Shown here: positions 54,313 through 63,864 of the stretch, piece after piece
Layout of the letters: every line of letters starts with the position of its first letter
How positions within the stretch are numbered: position 1 is the stretch's first letter
Origin: Azorinus chamasolen
Lineage: Eukaryota > Mollusca > Bivalvia > Cardiida > Solecurtidae
Reading direction: 5' to 3'
Length of the DNA: 64,000 bases
Assembly: GCA_963576725.1 (NCBI GenBank)
Contig: OY755244.1
Location: 79,421,620-79,485,619 of the forward strand
The notes under the pieces: generated by a model
Seen by the model: only the letters and a program-made list of their open reading frames with translations
Databases searched by the model: none
Told to the model about the DNA's origin: nothing
Position numbers and translations under genes: made by a program

Positions 54313-54708
54313 CTATGAGCTGTCTACTCTGAGGACGGAGGCTGGACTGCGACGTGGAGAGTAGTCTTGAATGCCATGATCATATGGATGTCTGTAATGG
54401 GGGTTAGCAGTTTTTCCCAGTCTTGTATGGTATGGGGAAGAAGGACATCTTGTAACTGTGACATTGGTGTAGGGTACAAAAAGTCTCTGTGACCCCCTAG
54501 TTCTTCTGTCTCCGGACTTGATAACGTCTGATGTTAAGGGGATCTCTACAATGCTTAAATACGTTGCAAACAGAGGAGACCCATTTATTAGTCCCCCACG
54601 AGTTACCAGTTGGGGAACTATAGGTTTGCTTGATTCCATCTGTCTGCACATGTCTGTCATGCTTCGTTTTCCGGTCATATATCTCCTACAAGGGTAGGCC
54701 ATATTCAT
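54313..54708 (-). CDS. Hypothetical protein, possible small single-exon gene
   Basis: An intact 131-codon frame, from MNMAYPCRRYMTGKRSMTDM to ASVLRVDSS. An in-frame TAA lies two codons upstream, so the ATG is the first possible start. The product is basic, with many Arg, Ser, Pro and Tyr and no membrane segment. On the same strand, AATAAA signals occur downstream at 54043-54038 and 53992-53987, consistent with a 3' UTR of about 300 nt. I do not recognise the family. It sits between the LINE fragment and the long array at 55.1 kb and could instead be the last exon of a longer gene or a chance frame. Confidence 0.42.
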   Translation of the reverse strand: MNMAYPCRRYMTGKRSMTDMCRQMESSKPIVPQLVTRGGLINGSPLFATYLSIVEIPLTSDVIKSGDRRTRGSQRLFVPYTNVTVTRCPSSPYHTRLGKTANPHYRHPYDHGIQDYSPRRSPASVLRVDSS

Positions 54709-54961
54709 TATAACTTAACACATTGGGAATTGTTTTGGGGGTTCTGGCGGGGAACTATGTATTGCCTTGCAATGCTTGATCTTGTTTTTAACAGCCTCTG
54801 TTGTAGACTGTAGTTGTCTGATTTCTGTTTGCTCTGTTTGTTACATGACTGATTCTCTGCTTTATGTCATGGCAATGAATGTCCTTATTTTATATTTTTG
54901 ATGGAAGAATTAAATTAAATATTATTTGATTATCATGAATGAAGTCTTAACTTAATGAATA

Positions 54962-55092
54962 TTAACCCTTTACCTGTTCAGTATTCATGTAAGAAATAAT
55001 AACATCAGGAATATTTAGCTGAATTTTAATAATGGTAACCGTATACATATCTTATTTGGTATTGGTAGAAACTGTAGAGCCAGATCTATTAT
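54962..55092. mobile_element. Family A2 left half
   Basis: TTAACCCTTTACCTGTTCAG to AACTGTAGAGCCAGATCTAT; cut before the hairpin by the following array. Confidence 0.8.
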
Positions 55093-55095
55093 TAT

Positions 55096-57224
55096 TATGC
55101 TCCCCCTCCCCCCGATCAAATCTGGGGGGCATATTGTTTTTGCCCTGTCTGTTTGTCAGCAACTTTAACATTGGTCAGAACTTTTGAGCCAGTACAGATA
55201 GCGACTTGATATTTGGCATGCATATGTATCTCATAAAGCCGCACCATTTTGAGGAGTGACATGTCAAGGTCAAGGTCATCCTTCAAGGTCAGAGGTCAAA
55301 TATATGGGTCAAATCACAGACTTTAACATTGGCCATAACTTTTTGACCAGTAGAGATAGAGACTTGATATTTGGCATACTTGTGTATCTCATGAAGCTGC
55401 ACATTTTGAGGGGTGACATGTCAAGGTCAAGGTCATCCTTCAGGGTCAAAGGTCAAATTGTCTGTTTTTTTGGCTGTAACTTTAACACAACCTTAATATT
55501 GGTCATAACTTTTGAGCCAGTACAGATAGAGACTTGATATTTGGCATGCATATGTATCTCATAAAGCCGCACCATTTAAGGGGTGACATGTCAAGGTCAA
55601 TGTCATCCTTCAAGGTCAGAGGTCAAATATATGGGTCAAATCACCGACTTTAACATTGGCCATAACTTTTGGACCTGTACAGATAGAGACTTGATATTTG
55701 GCATGCTTGTGTATCTCATGAAGCTGTACATTTTAAGGGGTGACATGTCAAGGTCATCCTTCAGGGTCAAAGGTTAAATTGTCTGTTTCTTTGTCTGTAA
55801 CTTTAACATTGGTCATAACTTTTGAGCCAGTACAGCTAGTGACTTGATATTTGGCATGCATATGTATCTCATAAAGCCGCACATTTTGAGGGGTGACATG
55901 TCAAGGTCATGGTCATCCTTCAAGGTCAGAGGTAAAATATATGGGTCAAATCACTGACTTTAACATTGGCCATGACTTTTGGACCAGTAGAGATAGAGAC
56001 TTGAGATTCGGCATGCTTGTGCAACTCATGAAGCTGCACATTTTGAGGGGTGACATGTCAAGGTCATTCTTCAGGGTCAAAGGTCAAATTGTCTGTTTGT
56101 TTGTCTGTAACTTTAACATTGGTCATAACTTTGAGCCAGTACAGATAGAGACTTGATATTTGGCATGCATATGTACATGTATCTCATAAAGCCACACATT
56201 TTGAGGTGTGAAATGTCAAGGTCACTCACGGTCACCCTTAAAGGTCAGAGGTCAAACATATGGGTCCAATCACCGACTTTAACATTGGCCATAACTTTTG
56301 AACCAGTACAGATAGAGATAGAGACTTGATATTTGGCATGCTTGTGTATCTCATGAAGCTGCACAGTTTGAGGGGTGACATGTCAAGGTCATCCTTCAGG
56401 GTCAAAGGTCATAACTTTTGAACCAATAGAGATAGAGTCTTGATATTTGGTATGCATGTGTATCTAATGAAGCTGCGCATTTTGAGGGGCAACATTTCAA
56501 GGTAAAGGTAATCTTTTAGGGTCAAAGGTCACCGACTTTAACATTGGCCATAACTTTTGAACCTGTAGATACAGACTTGACATTTGGTATGCATGTGTAT
56601 CTAATGAAGCTGCACAGTTTGGGGGTGACATGTCAAGGTCATCTTTCAGGGTCAAAAGTCACCGACTTTAACATTGGCCATAACTTTTGAACCAGTAGAG
56701 ATACAGACTTGACATTTGGTATTCATGTGTATCTCATGAAGCTGCACAGTTTGGGGTGACAGGTCAAGGTCAAGGTCATCTTTCAGGGTCAAAGGTCACC
56801 GACTTTAACATTGGTTAACCAGTAGAGATACAGACTTATAGTTGATATACATGTGTTTCTCATTTGGCTGCACAGATTGAGGGGTGACATGTCAAGGTCA
56901 TCTTTGAAGGTCAAAGGTCATTAACATTGGCCATAACGTTTGAACCAGTAGATATACAGCCTTGATACTGGTATGCATGTGTATCTCATGAAGCCGCACA
57001 GTTTGAGGGGTGACATGTCAAGGTCATCCTTCATGGTCAAAGGTTACCAACTTTTAACATTGGCCATAACTTTTGAACCATTAGAGATACAGACTTGATA
57101 TTTGGTATGCATGTGTACCCCATGAAGCTGCACAGTTTGAGGGGCGACATGTCAAGATCAAGGTCATCCTTCAGGGTCCAATATCATATCGAGGGGGCAT
57201 AGTGTTTCACAAACACATCTTATT
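55096..57224 (+). mobile_element. Bivalve tandem-core element, about 13 x 155 bp
   Basis: Opens with CCGATCAAATCTGGGGGGCA and closes with ATATCGAGGGGGCATAGTG. Monomers carry TGACATGTCAAGGTCA, GGTCATCCTTCAGGGTCAAA, AACATTGGYCATAACTTTTG and GACTTGATATTTGGCATGC. Open frames inside are by-products. Confidence 0.85.
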
Positions 57225-57229
57225 TCTTT

Positions 57230-57475
57230 CTGTTATATAAAGATGTTTTCACGCATTTGCAAACAGAGTAAACCCAGATCAGATGGTTCCTATAGGAGCC
57301 GTCTGATCAGGGTCTGCTCTGTTTGCTTATGGTATTGGAATTTGATAGATCTGTTTCTTTACTTTCTAAAATGGCTACAATATTACATTTTACATATTTC
57401 ATTTTAACCATTTTGTTAATGAATATTCAGTAGGTAATGAAATTTGAAATAAACACAGAACATGGAAAGGGTTTA
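57230..57475. mobile_element. Family A1 MITE
   Basis: TATATAAAGATGTTTTCACG to CATGGAAAGGGTTTAA; apex GGTTCCTATAGGAGCC. Confidence 0.84.
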
Positions 57476-57540
57476 ATGAAGGAAAGGGGTTATCAAGTAA
57501 AAAGTAATAGAGTCTGATGTTTATTCACTAGTTTGGGATG

Positions 57541-57792
57541 TTTACCCTTTCCTCCATGAATATTCATATGTAAGAAATAATGATGTCATGAATATTAATT
57601 AGATTTATTTGTTATAATAGCACATGAATAAAGGAAGTTTTGGCCATGACAGAAACTGCAAAATCATATCTATATTTATATCATAAGCAAACAGAGCAGA
57701 CCCCGATCAGATGGCTCCTATAGGAGCAGCCTGATCTGGGTATACACTTTTTGCAAAGAGGTAGAAAGATGTATTATTGAGTAAAGGGTTAA
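57541..57792. mobile_element. Family A2 MITE just upstream of the plexin exon
   Basis: TTTACCCTTTCCTCCATGAA to GAGTAAAGGGTTAA; 54 bp before the 3' splice site at 57845. Confidence 0.86.
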
Positions 57793-57896
57793 AAGTTTCT
57801 TCAGTATTTCAAGAAATATTATTTTCTTCTCTTTTATGGTTTCAGGTATAATTGTTCCAGATGTCTTAAACTGCAGCTTGAAAGTACCAGAACATC

Positions 57897-59003
57897 ATGA
57901 CAGCAAGATTCTGTATACTTACTTGTATTATAGTGGGCATTTTCGGTACATTTTCGGATTCACTCGAACTACAGCAGTACACAGCCAATGGCGATTTATC
58001 CCAGATAGTGGTGGATGATGCCACCGGAAATTTATATGTTGGTGGAGAAAATATTTTGTTGGCATTTGATAATGACTTGAAAATAAAATCTCAAGCTCGA
58101 CTTGGTCCTGCATTTGATACAGATGAATGTTTTGGAGAAGAGACTGATACATGCAGGTATTCTAAAACTGAAGTTCCAAACATTGTGAAAACCCTTGAAA
58201 TTAATTCTATTCATAATTACCTCCTTGTCTGTGGAAGTATTTTTCAAGGTGTTTGTAGTGTATATACTCTTCCTGATCTTAAGGAGTCTTTTCGTTTTAA
58301 TCTTACCAACCATGCATCATTCATCGGCAGCAAAGACTCATCTGTGTGTTTTTTTGGGCGGCCCCCATCAGGATTCAATATGGACAGACGCATGCTGTAT
58401 GTTGCGATTGCAACATACGGCAGAAAGAAAGAAAAGTTTGCCCCATACACTATTTCCACAAGGGAAATTAACACGGTGGCAGATACCATATCCTATCTAG
58501 CTGACGACGAATTCTTCAATGATTACAGCTATTTGAATGTAATGCCCTCTGTACGGAGTAAATTCCGGGCTCAGTATATCTATGGCTTTGAACTGAATGG
58601 ATTTGGTTACTTTGTGTCTATTCAGCCCATTGATCCAGACCTTGCAAGGACAAAATACATCACAAGACTTATACAATTTTGTCAGGATGACCGCTTTTAC
58701 AAGACTTACTTAGAAACTGCTGTCATATGCCATCATGGAACAAAAGAATTCACTCTGGCCACTGCAGCATATATTTATCCTCAAGGAGAGACGGATCATA
58801 CTTTGAGTATTAGTTTTGGTAGGTCGGGTACTCAGCCAGACAAAGTGGATCCAGTACATGGCAGTGTTGTGTGCAATTTTTCTATGAAGACTGTGAAAGA
58901 ACATTTTGTTAAGATAAGGCGCAATTGTTATAATGGAGGCACTGGATATTACCCTTGGTGGATATATGGAACAAGGCGCGCTTGCCAGGTGTCCACAGAT
59001 CCG
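57897..59003 (+). CDS. Plexin, first coding exon (N-terminal Sema domain)
   Basis: 369 codons of the extracellular part of a plexin, the receptor family for semaphorins. Residues 1-20 are a hydrophobic signal peptide (MTARFCILTCIIVGIFGTFS). The Sema beta-propeller follows: blade motif LYVGGENILLAFD (about 46-58), LLVCGSIFQGVC (109-120) with the plexin-typical Cys pair, an N-glycosylation site NLT near 135, and CYNGGTGYYPWW near the end. The exon starts after ATGGTTTCAG at 57845, leaving 51 nt of 5' UTR before the ATG, so a non-coding exon lies upstream. The donor is GATCCG|GTAAAA at 59003/59004, phase 0. One large first coding exon is normal for plexins. The open frame beyond 59003 reads into intron and should not be included. 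Confidence 0.88.
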
Positions 59004-59070
59004 GTAAAATCTCTCTTGCTTTTCTTCTATGATATATTCTTGTGTATGCTATTGAAAGTTCCTGTTCCAG

Positions 59071-59268
59071 CGGTCCAGATAATTATAAGATGCGTAAATT
59101 AAAATATTTTTAAGAATAACTTCTTTATTTCTCCACCAAACCCTATACTGTGACCACTCTTTAGAATATTCTCTTCAAGACGATTCTAAAGAGTGGTCAC
59201 AGTATCGGGTTTGGTGGAGAAGTGACGATTTTAGTATTTGGGTACGCACCTTTATCTGTAGCTCTATG
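59071..59268. mobile_element. Family F element in plexin intron
   Basis: GTCCAGATAATTATAAGATG to CACCTTTATCTGTAGCTCTA; tip ATTCTCTTCAAGACGAT. Confidence 0.85.
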
Positions 59269-59913
59269 TTCTTAAATCCAAGAATATTATCCATAAGCAT
59301 GTGTGACCAGAAGTATCATCAATTGAAAATCCTGTCTAAATTAACTCTTAAAAAACAAAACAGATAATCAGCTAAAATTCAGCTAATAAAATAAGTTAAC
59401 CATTCATGATATCATTATTTCTGACATTCATATTCATTGAGTAAAGCTTTAGGGGTTAATGGTTATAATATTATTAATCTAATTTAAACTTATACATAAC
59501 CGTGTAATTTGTATGCTTATATTCTTGCACAAAACGTGCTGTTGTAGTCCCGCTAGACCTTGTATTAACAAGGCGATTCTCGTGCGCACGCGCTGTTGTT
59601 GACCGGTTTTAATTATACCTATTCGGGGCCTCAGGTAAACAATGGACTCGAATGCTATATATGATAGCGTTTTGGACTAAGCTAGGCGAACGGCGCGAAT
59701 ATTTCAGGGGCACCGACAATGAAGTGTTTTAGTGATAGACGTATTGAATGAAATTCCGTGTAAACGATATTTGGTACACTCATGAAATGACGTTAGGAAG
59801 AAAACAATGGCCCGGAAACAGCATAAATCGAACGAAGTGTCAAAGAAGTGTATAGTTTTGCTTGTATTTGGAAGATATAAATTGATGCAGAAAATGGGTT
59901 TTAAGCAAGAATA
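59269..59913. other. Plexin intron, no exon seen
   Basis: A decayed A2 right arm (TCATGATATCATTATTTCTG) lies at about 59405-59460; the rest is unrecognised. Confidence 0.5.
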
Positions 59914-59916
59914 GCG

Positions 59917-60052
59917 TTAATATACGTTTGTTTTCGGGCAATAACATCTGCAGTGTCCCTCGGGAATGTTGTTGCCCTCTCCCTTTGGGCTCGGGACAAC
60001 AGCAGTCCCTCGGGACACTGCTGATGTTATTGCCCGAAAAAACGTGTATTAA
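59917..60052. mobile_element. Family N TTAA-flanked palindrome
   Basis: TTAATATACG / CGTGTATTAA around ~50-bp arms (TTCGGGCAATAACATCTGCA, GTGTCCCTCGGG). GC-rich compared with the other families. Confidence 0.75.
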
Positions 60053-60334
60053 CCCTCTATTGATATATATCAACCCTTAACCTGCTGATTAATTAAATTA
60101 CAGGCTTGTACCTTTCTCAGTATCAATCAGAACAAACAAAATGTAAAAAAAGAAGAAAAAGTAAAGTACCTAGTAGAGTTATAGTCTACTTTCAGTCCGA
60201 AGGACCGCTCAGCAGACTGTACATTTACTCCCCTGGTCATTGGCCTACAATATTGAGCACTGCTAACATATGGCGCAATCATGCAGCTGCAGTACCGGCG
60301 AGTGACCCTCACAGGTACCCATTTTAACCCCTGG

Positions 60335-60478
60335 GTGGAGAAGATGTTCGGGTGGGAGACACGGAAAAGTGTCTCTGAAATTTCTGGGAGGGACCGGGAT
60401 TTGAAGTTTTTTTTAACCCCGGACCTCCGGACTGATAGTCAAGCGCGTTAACACTAGACCACCGCCACCTGCAAATGT
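60335..60478 (-). mobile_element. tRNA-derived SINE with split B box
   Basis: The minus strand reads GGTGGTCTAGTGTTAACGCG (A box) and then GGGGTT, an 11-nt A-rich insert, and CAAATCCCGG. Removing the insert restores a consensus B box. It lies in the plexin intron. Confidence 0.6.
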
Positions 60479-60489
60479 ATCAAAATAAT

Positions 60490-60590
60490 GATTTTTAATT
60501 TTATGACAAACAGTGCAAACACTGGTCAAAGGGCTTCTGACAGAGCCCTTTTATCTCTATGTACACTGTTTACATTTTACTTTTTAGGTC
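60490..60590. repeat. Decayed hairpin of the shared-stem type
   Basis: GACAAACAGTGCAAACACTG / TCTATGTACACTGTTTAC; no outer ends. Confidence 0.5.
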
Positions 60591-60601
60591 TTATATACAC
60601 T

Positions 60602-60817
60602 TTAACCCTTTCCTTCATATAAAATGTTTTCACACATTTGCAAACAGAGTAGACTCAGATCAGACGGCTCCTTGAGGAGCTGTCTGGTCATGCAGGGTCT
60701 GCTCTATTTGCATATATGGAATAATATAGATCTATCTGATTTTTAAATAAAGTAGAGTCAGATATATCAGACAGTTCCTGTAGAAGCTGTTTGATCAGGG
60801 TATGCTTTGTTTGTTAA
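60602..60817. mobile_element. Family A2 MITE with a second hairpin
   Basis: TTAACCCTTTCCTTCATATA; first hairpin CTCCTTGAGGAG, second near 60752-60813 (CAGTTCCTGTAGAAGCTG); ends in TTAA shared with the next A1. Confidence 0.75.
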
Positions 60818-61061
60818 CCTTTTTCCTGTTCTATGTATATTACAAATTCCAATACCAACTCAACATTCATAGACAAATACTTGTAACAAAATATAGAAGT
60901 GGAACACTGTAACCATTTTAGAAAGTATAGAAACAGGTCTATCAAATTCCTTTAGCAAACAGACCAGACCCTGATCAGACAGCTCCTATAAGGGCTGTTT
61001 GATCTTGGTCTACTGTATTTGCAAATGAATGAAAAGGCATTTATATGAAGGAAAGGGTTGA
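60814..61061. mobile_element. Family A1 MITE
   Basis: TTAACCTTTTTCCTG to GAAGGAAAGGGTTGA; apex AGCTCCTATAAGGGCT. Confidence 0.86.
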
Positions 61062-61151
61062 ATATAGAATTGAGGACCATTTTGTCTGGAACATTGAGGT
61101 GGTACACTTGGACCATTTTGTCTGTACATAACAAGTAAGTAACACTGTGCT

Positions 61152-61613
61152 TTAAGTCCTTTACCTGATGATGAATATTCATGTTAGAAAAACAATTACT
61201 TTATGAGTATTGATACAGAGCTCCAGATAAGATGCGTAAATTGACGCATTTCCAAGTATAACTTCTTTATTTCTCCACCAAACCCTATGTTGTGACCACT
61301 CTTTAGAATCGTCTCGAAGAGACGATTCTAAAGAGTGGTCACAACATAGGGTTTGGTGGAGAAATGACGATTTTAGTATTTGAGTACGCACCGTTATCTG
61401 TAGCTCTGTTGATACATGTATGTAAATAGAATTTTTATAATGGCATTATGAACAAGGGAATTTTTGACATGGTAGAAACATTAGAATCAATTCTATATTT
61501 GTTAATAAGCAAACAGAGCGGATCCTGCAGGAGCCATCTGATCTGGATCTACTCTGTTTGCAAAGTCATCCAAAGGCATATAGATCTATTACTTGTATTA
61601 GGTAAAGGGTTAA
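61152..61613. mobile_element. Family A2 MITE split by F
   Basis: TTAAGTCCTTTACCTG to AGGTAAAGGGTTAA; left stem arm shortened (GCGGATCCTGCAGGAGCC). Confidence 0.82.
61216..61408. mobile_element. Family F element nested in A2
   Basis: CAGAGCTCCAGATAAGATG to CGTTATCTGTAGCTCTG; TTGATA on both sides; perfect tip CGTCTCGAAGAGACG. Confidence 0.9.
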
Positions 61614-61635
61614 ACCATGTACAATTAGATCAGAT

Positions 61636-61818
61636 CTCAAGCTGGAGCTCTCCATCAGGGGAAATTTTATTGGGACTCAGGGAGAGGTTATATCTCCATA
61701 CACTGTATATGTTCTATATACATGTACATGTATATTCAAACTTCTCCCTGAGCTCAAAACAAAAGGCGGCAGGGTTCATGGAGGCTTTTTCTCCCAAATT
61801 GCCCTGTAGCTTGAGCCC
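61636..61818. repeat. Imperfect inverted repeat
   Basis: CTCAAGCTGGAG..GGACTCAGGGAGAGGTT against AACTTCTCCCTGAGCTC..GTAGCTTGAG, arms of unequal length. Confidence 0.45.
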
Positions 61819-61854
61819 TATACACGTACATGTATATTGAAGTACATGTAGACA

Positions 61855-62083
61855 TTAACTCATTACCTCATAGGCTATTTTTGGATACAACCTCTATGAA
61901 TAAATCTACCGAAAAGGAGCATTAACAAGAGAAACGGAAAATTTTAGAATTTTGTAGTTTGAAACCATTGCGATAAATAGAGCATTTGCTCCTATAGGAG
62001 CAAATGCTCTATTTACCACAATGGTTTCACAAAGTGACATTTACAGTGTCGTCAAAAATCGTCAAAATCAGGGAATGTGTTAA
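61855..62083. mobile_element. Family B MITE
   Basis: TTAACTCATTACCTCATAGG to CAGGGAATGTGTTAA; apex TTGCTCCTATAGGAGCAA; right TTAA shared with E. Confidence 0.88.
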
Positions 62084-62325
62084 CCCTTGCTGTTCACGTC
62101 AATATGCCTACCTGTAAATAGTGAAGACCCAGATGAGACAGCTCCTGCAGGAGCTGTCTCATCAGGGTCTGCACTATTTACAAATTGATTGTGCAACCAG
62201 TGCACTCCACAGCAGTGATTGCACAGAGAAATAATTGTAGACAGTCAAGATGTATGTAATTATACAAAGGGGCATGGGTAAAGAAGAAGAAATTGTTTTA
62301 TAAAATTCAGCAAGAGAAGGGTTAA
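62080..62325. mobile_element. Family E MITE at a plexin 3' splice site
   Basis: TTAACCCTTGCTGTTCACG to CAGCAAGAGAAGGGTTAA. The acceptor AG (62343-62344) is 19 nt further on. Confidence 0.9.
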
Positions 62326-62344
62326 TAGAGTGTTTTCATTTCAG

Positions 62345-62542
62345 TTCACAAACAGCGGCTACTGTGCTTATGACAGAAGCCAGAAGTTTGTTGGAATTAC
62401 TGGAGATGACATAGATACAGCATCCGTCCTGTCCAAAGAGGCTAGTGTGTGTATAGATGAGATGATATCAACTCTAGCCCTTACAACACAACAGCAACAC
62501 CCAATAGCAGTTCTTGGAACAACAGATGGTGATTTAATGAAG
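62345..62542 (+). CDS. Plexin, second coding exon (Sema domain continued)
   Basis: 66 codons, phase 0 at both ends: acceptor GTTTTCATTTCAG|TTC, donor ATGAAG|GTGATA. The product runs FTNSGYCAYDRSQ to PIAVLGTTDGDLMKV; the last stretch matches the plexin Sema blade TVAxLGTxDGxLxKV. It continues the exon ending at 59003 (...CQVSTDP|FTNSG...). The gene continues past the window. The upstream intron (3.3 kb) holds F, N, A, B and E elements plus a SINE. Confidence 0.85.
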
Positions 62543-62928
62543 GTGATAGATTCTTGTAATCAGTCTTAAACATGTGACATTTCAGGGAAAATTGTACACA
62601 TTCAAGGGCTGTTAACTCTTTAATTTGATAAATACTGATGTCTGGGCCTCCACTGTTGAATGGTTATGGTCTTTAACTGGCAATCACTTAGCTCCTCACA
62701 GTAAGTCACTGCTGTCGTTTGAATTCCGACCTGGGCATTTGGATTTTTCATGTGAGTAAGTGTGCCAGCTAACCTGTGGTAAATTAGTAGATCTACCCAG
62801 ATGATCTTTTGTGCACGAAGCAATGCGATCTGTTTCATGTAGAGAAAAACCTCTGGGGTCTTCCTCCACTTGTAATTAGAACTTTAAACTCCAATATACA
62901 ATCAAACGGAAGAATATTCATGCTTATA
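62543..62928. other. Plexin intron, no exon seen
   Basis: No repeat family or splice-flanked frame recognised. Confidence 0.5.
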
Positions 62929-63145
62929 CAGTAAAATCTCTCTATAACGACCACTTAATTGTGTTAATTAGTTGTTATTTAAGACAGGTGGCTGCTTAAA
63001 GTAGGTGAAAGTAAAACAGAACGCTCCTATACGCTCCTATAGCAGCGTTCTGTTTCACTTTAATTCACTTTGCTTTAAGCAGCCACCTGCCTTTAATGCA
63101 AAATATTTGATGTAATTTAGTGGTCATTATAGAGAGGTTTTACTG
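62929..63145. mobile_element. Family C MITE with duplicated apex half
   Basis: TA|CAGTAAAATCTCTCTATAAC to GAGAGGTTTTACTG|TA; ACGCTCCTATACGCTCCTAT shows a 10-bp duplication. Confidence 0.87.
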
Positions 63146-63189
63146 TACATGTACTTAACCTGTAAACATTAATTTAATTCCTGTAGTCA

Positions 63190-63405
63190 AAACTATAAAT
63201 ATTAAACAAGGAAATTTATGACAATAGCAAACAATAGAATCATATGTTTATCATATAAGGAAATAGGTGACTCTTATTAGTCAACTCCCATAGGAGTTTT
63301 ATGCCATGACCAAAAATCCTGTGTCCTTGTTATTATACCATGTTTTAATCAATATTCATGATGTCATTATTTCTTACATAAATATTCATCGAGTTGAGGG
63401 TTTAA
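63190..63405. mobile_element. Family A2 relic
   Basis: TCAACTCCCATAGGAGTT core; right arm TTCATGATGTCATTATTTCT .. GAGGGTTTAA. Confidence 0.6.
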
Positions 63406-63568
63406 CCCTTTCCCTATTCTATAATTATTTAGTCCAGATTTCAATACCTACTGAATATTCATGGACAATATAGTTACAATGAAATATGGAACATTGTAGC
63501 TATTTTAGAACCTAAAGATACAAATTCCTTAAGCAAACAGAGCAGACAATGCATTTATATTAGGGAAG
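63402..63568. mobile_element. Family A1 MITE, hairpin deleted
   Basis: TTAACCCTTTCCCTATTC ... AGCAAACAGAGCAGACAATG then ATTTATATTAGGGAAGTAA. Confidence 0.8.
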
Positions 63569-63864
63569 TAAGAGTTTTGTTATATACTAATTTCGACCAG
63601 GTGCTTCAGCTTTTTGTAAGGAAGCAACTCTAACAAACTGCATTTGTAAGTACCAACTTGATCTCATGAATGATGAGTGTTTTGTCCGTTGAAGACAATT
63701 CAGAATGTCAGGAGCTGACATTTTACTATTTATTAGTAACATGTCACAATCAGATAAATATTTTCCAACTTGTAAATGTCAAATACTTGGCTATGTGAGT
63801 TCTAGCACAATGGCTATGATTTGGTGGCAGGCAGTTATAATGCATAGTTATGACCTGTTAACCG
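63569..63864. other. No gene supported
   Basis: A 69-codon frame (63705-63914) runs into the B element; no splice or domain evidence. Confidence 0.45.

Noticed and set aside
55256..56156. Three near-identical frames beginning MTCQG
   Set aside because: They are the ~155-bp array monomers read in one frame; repeats without a stable reading frame across the array.
59004..59102. Continuation of the plexin frame beyond 59003
   Set aside because: A GTAAAA donor ends the exon in phase with the next exon, and the downstream residues (hydrophobic, then F element) do not fit a Sema domain.
1272..61540. Regularly recurring ~30-bp palindromic units resembling a CRISPR array
   Set aside because: Copies are hundreds of bases apart, lie inside MITEs with target duplications, and the sequence is eukaryotic.
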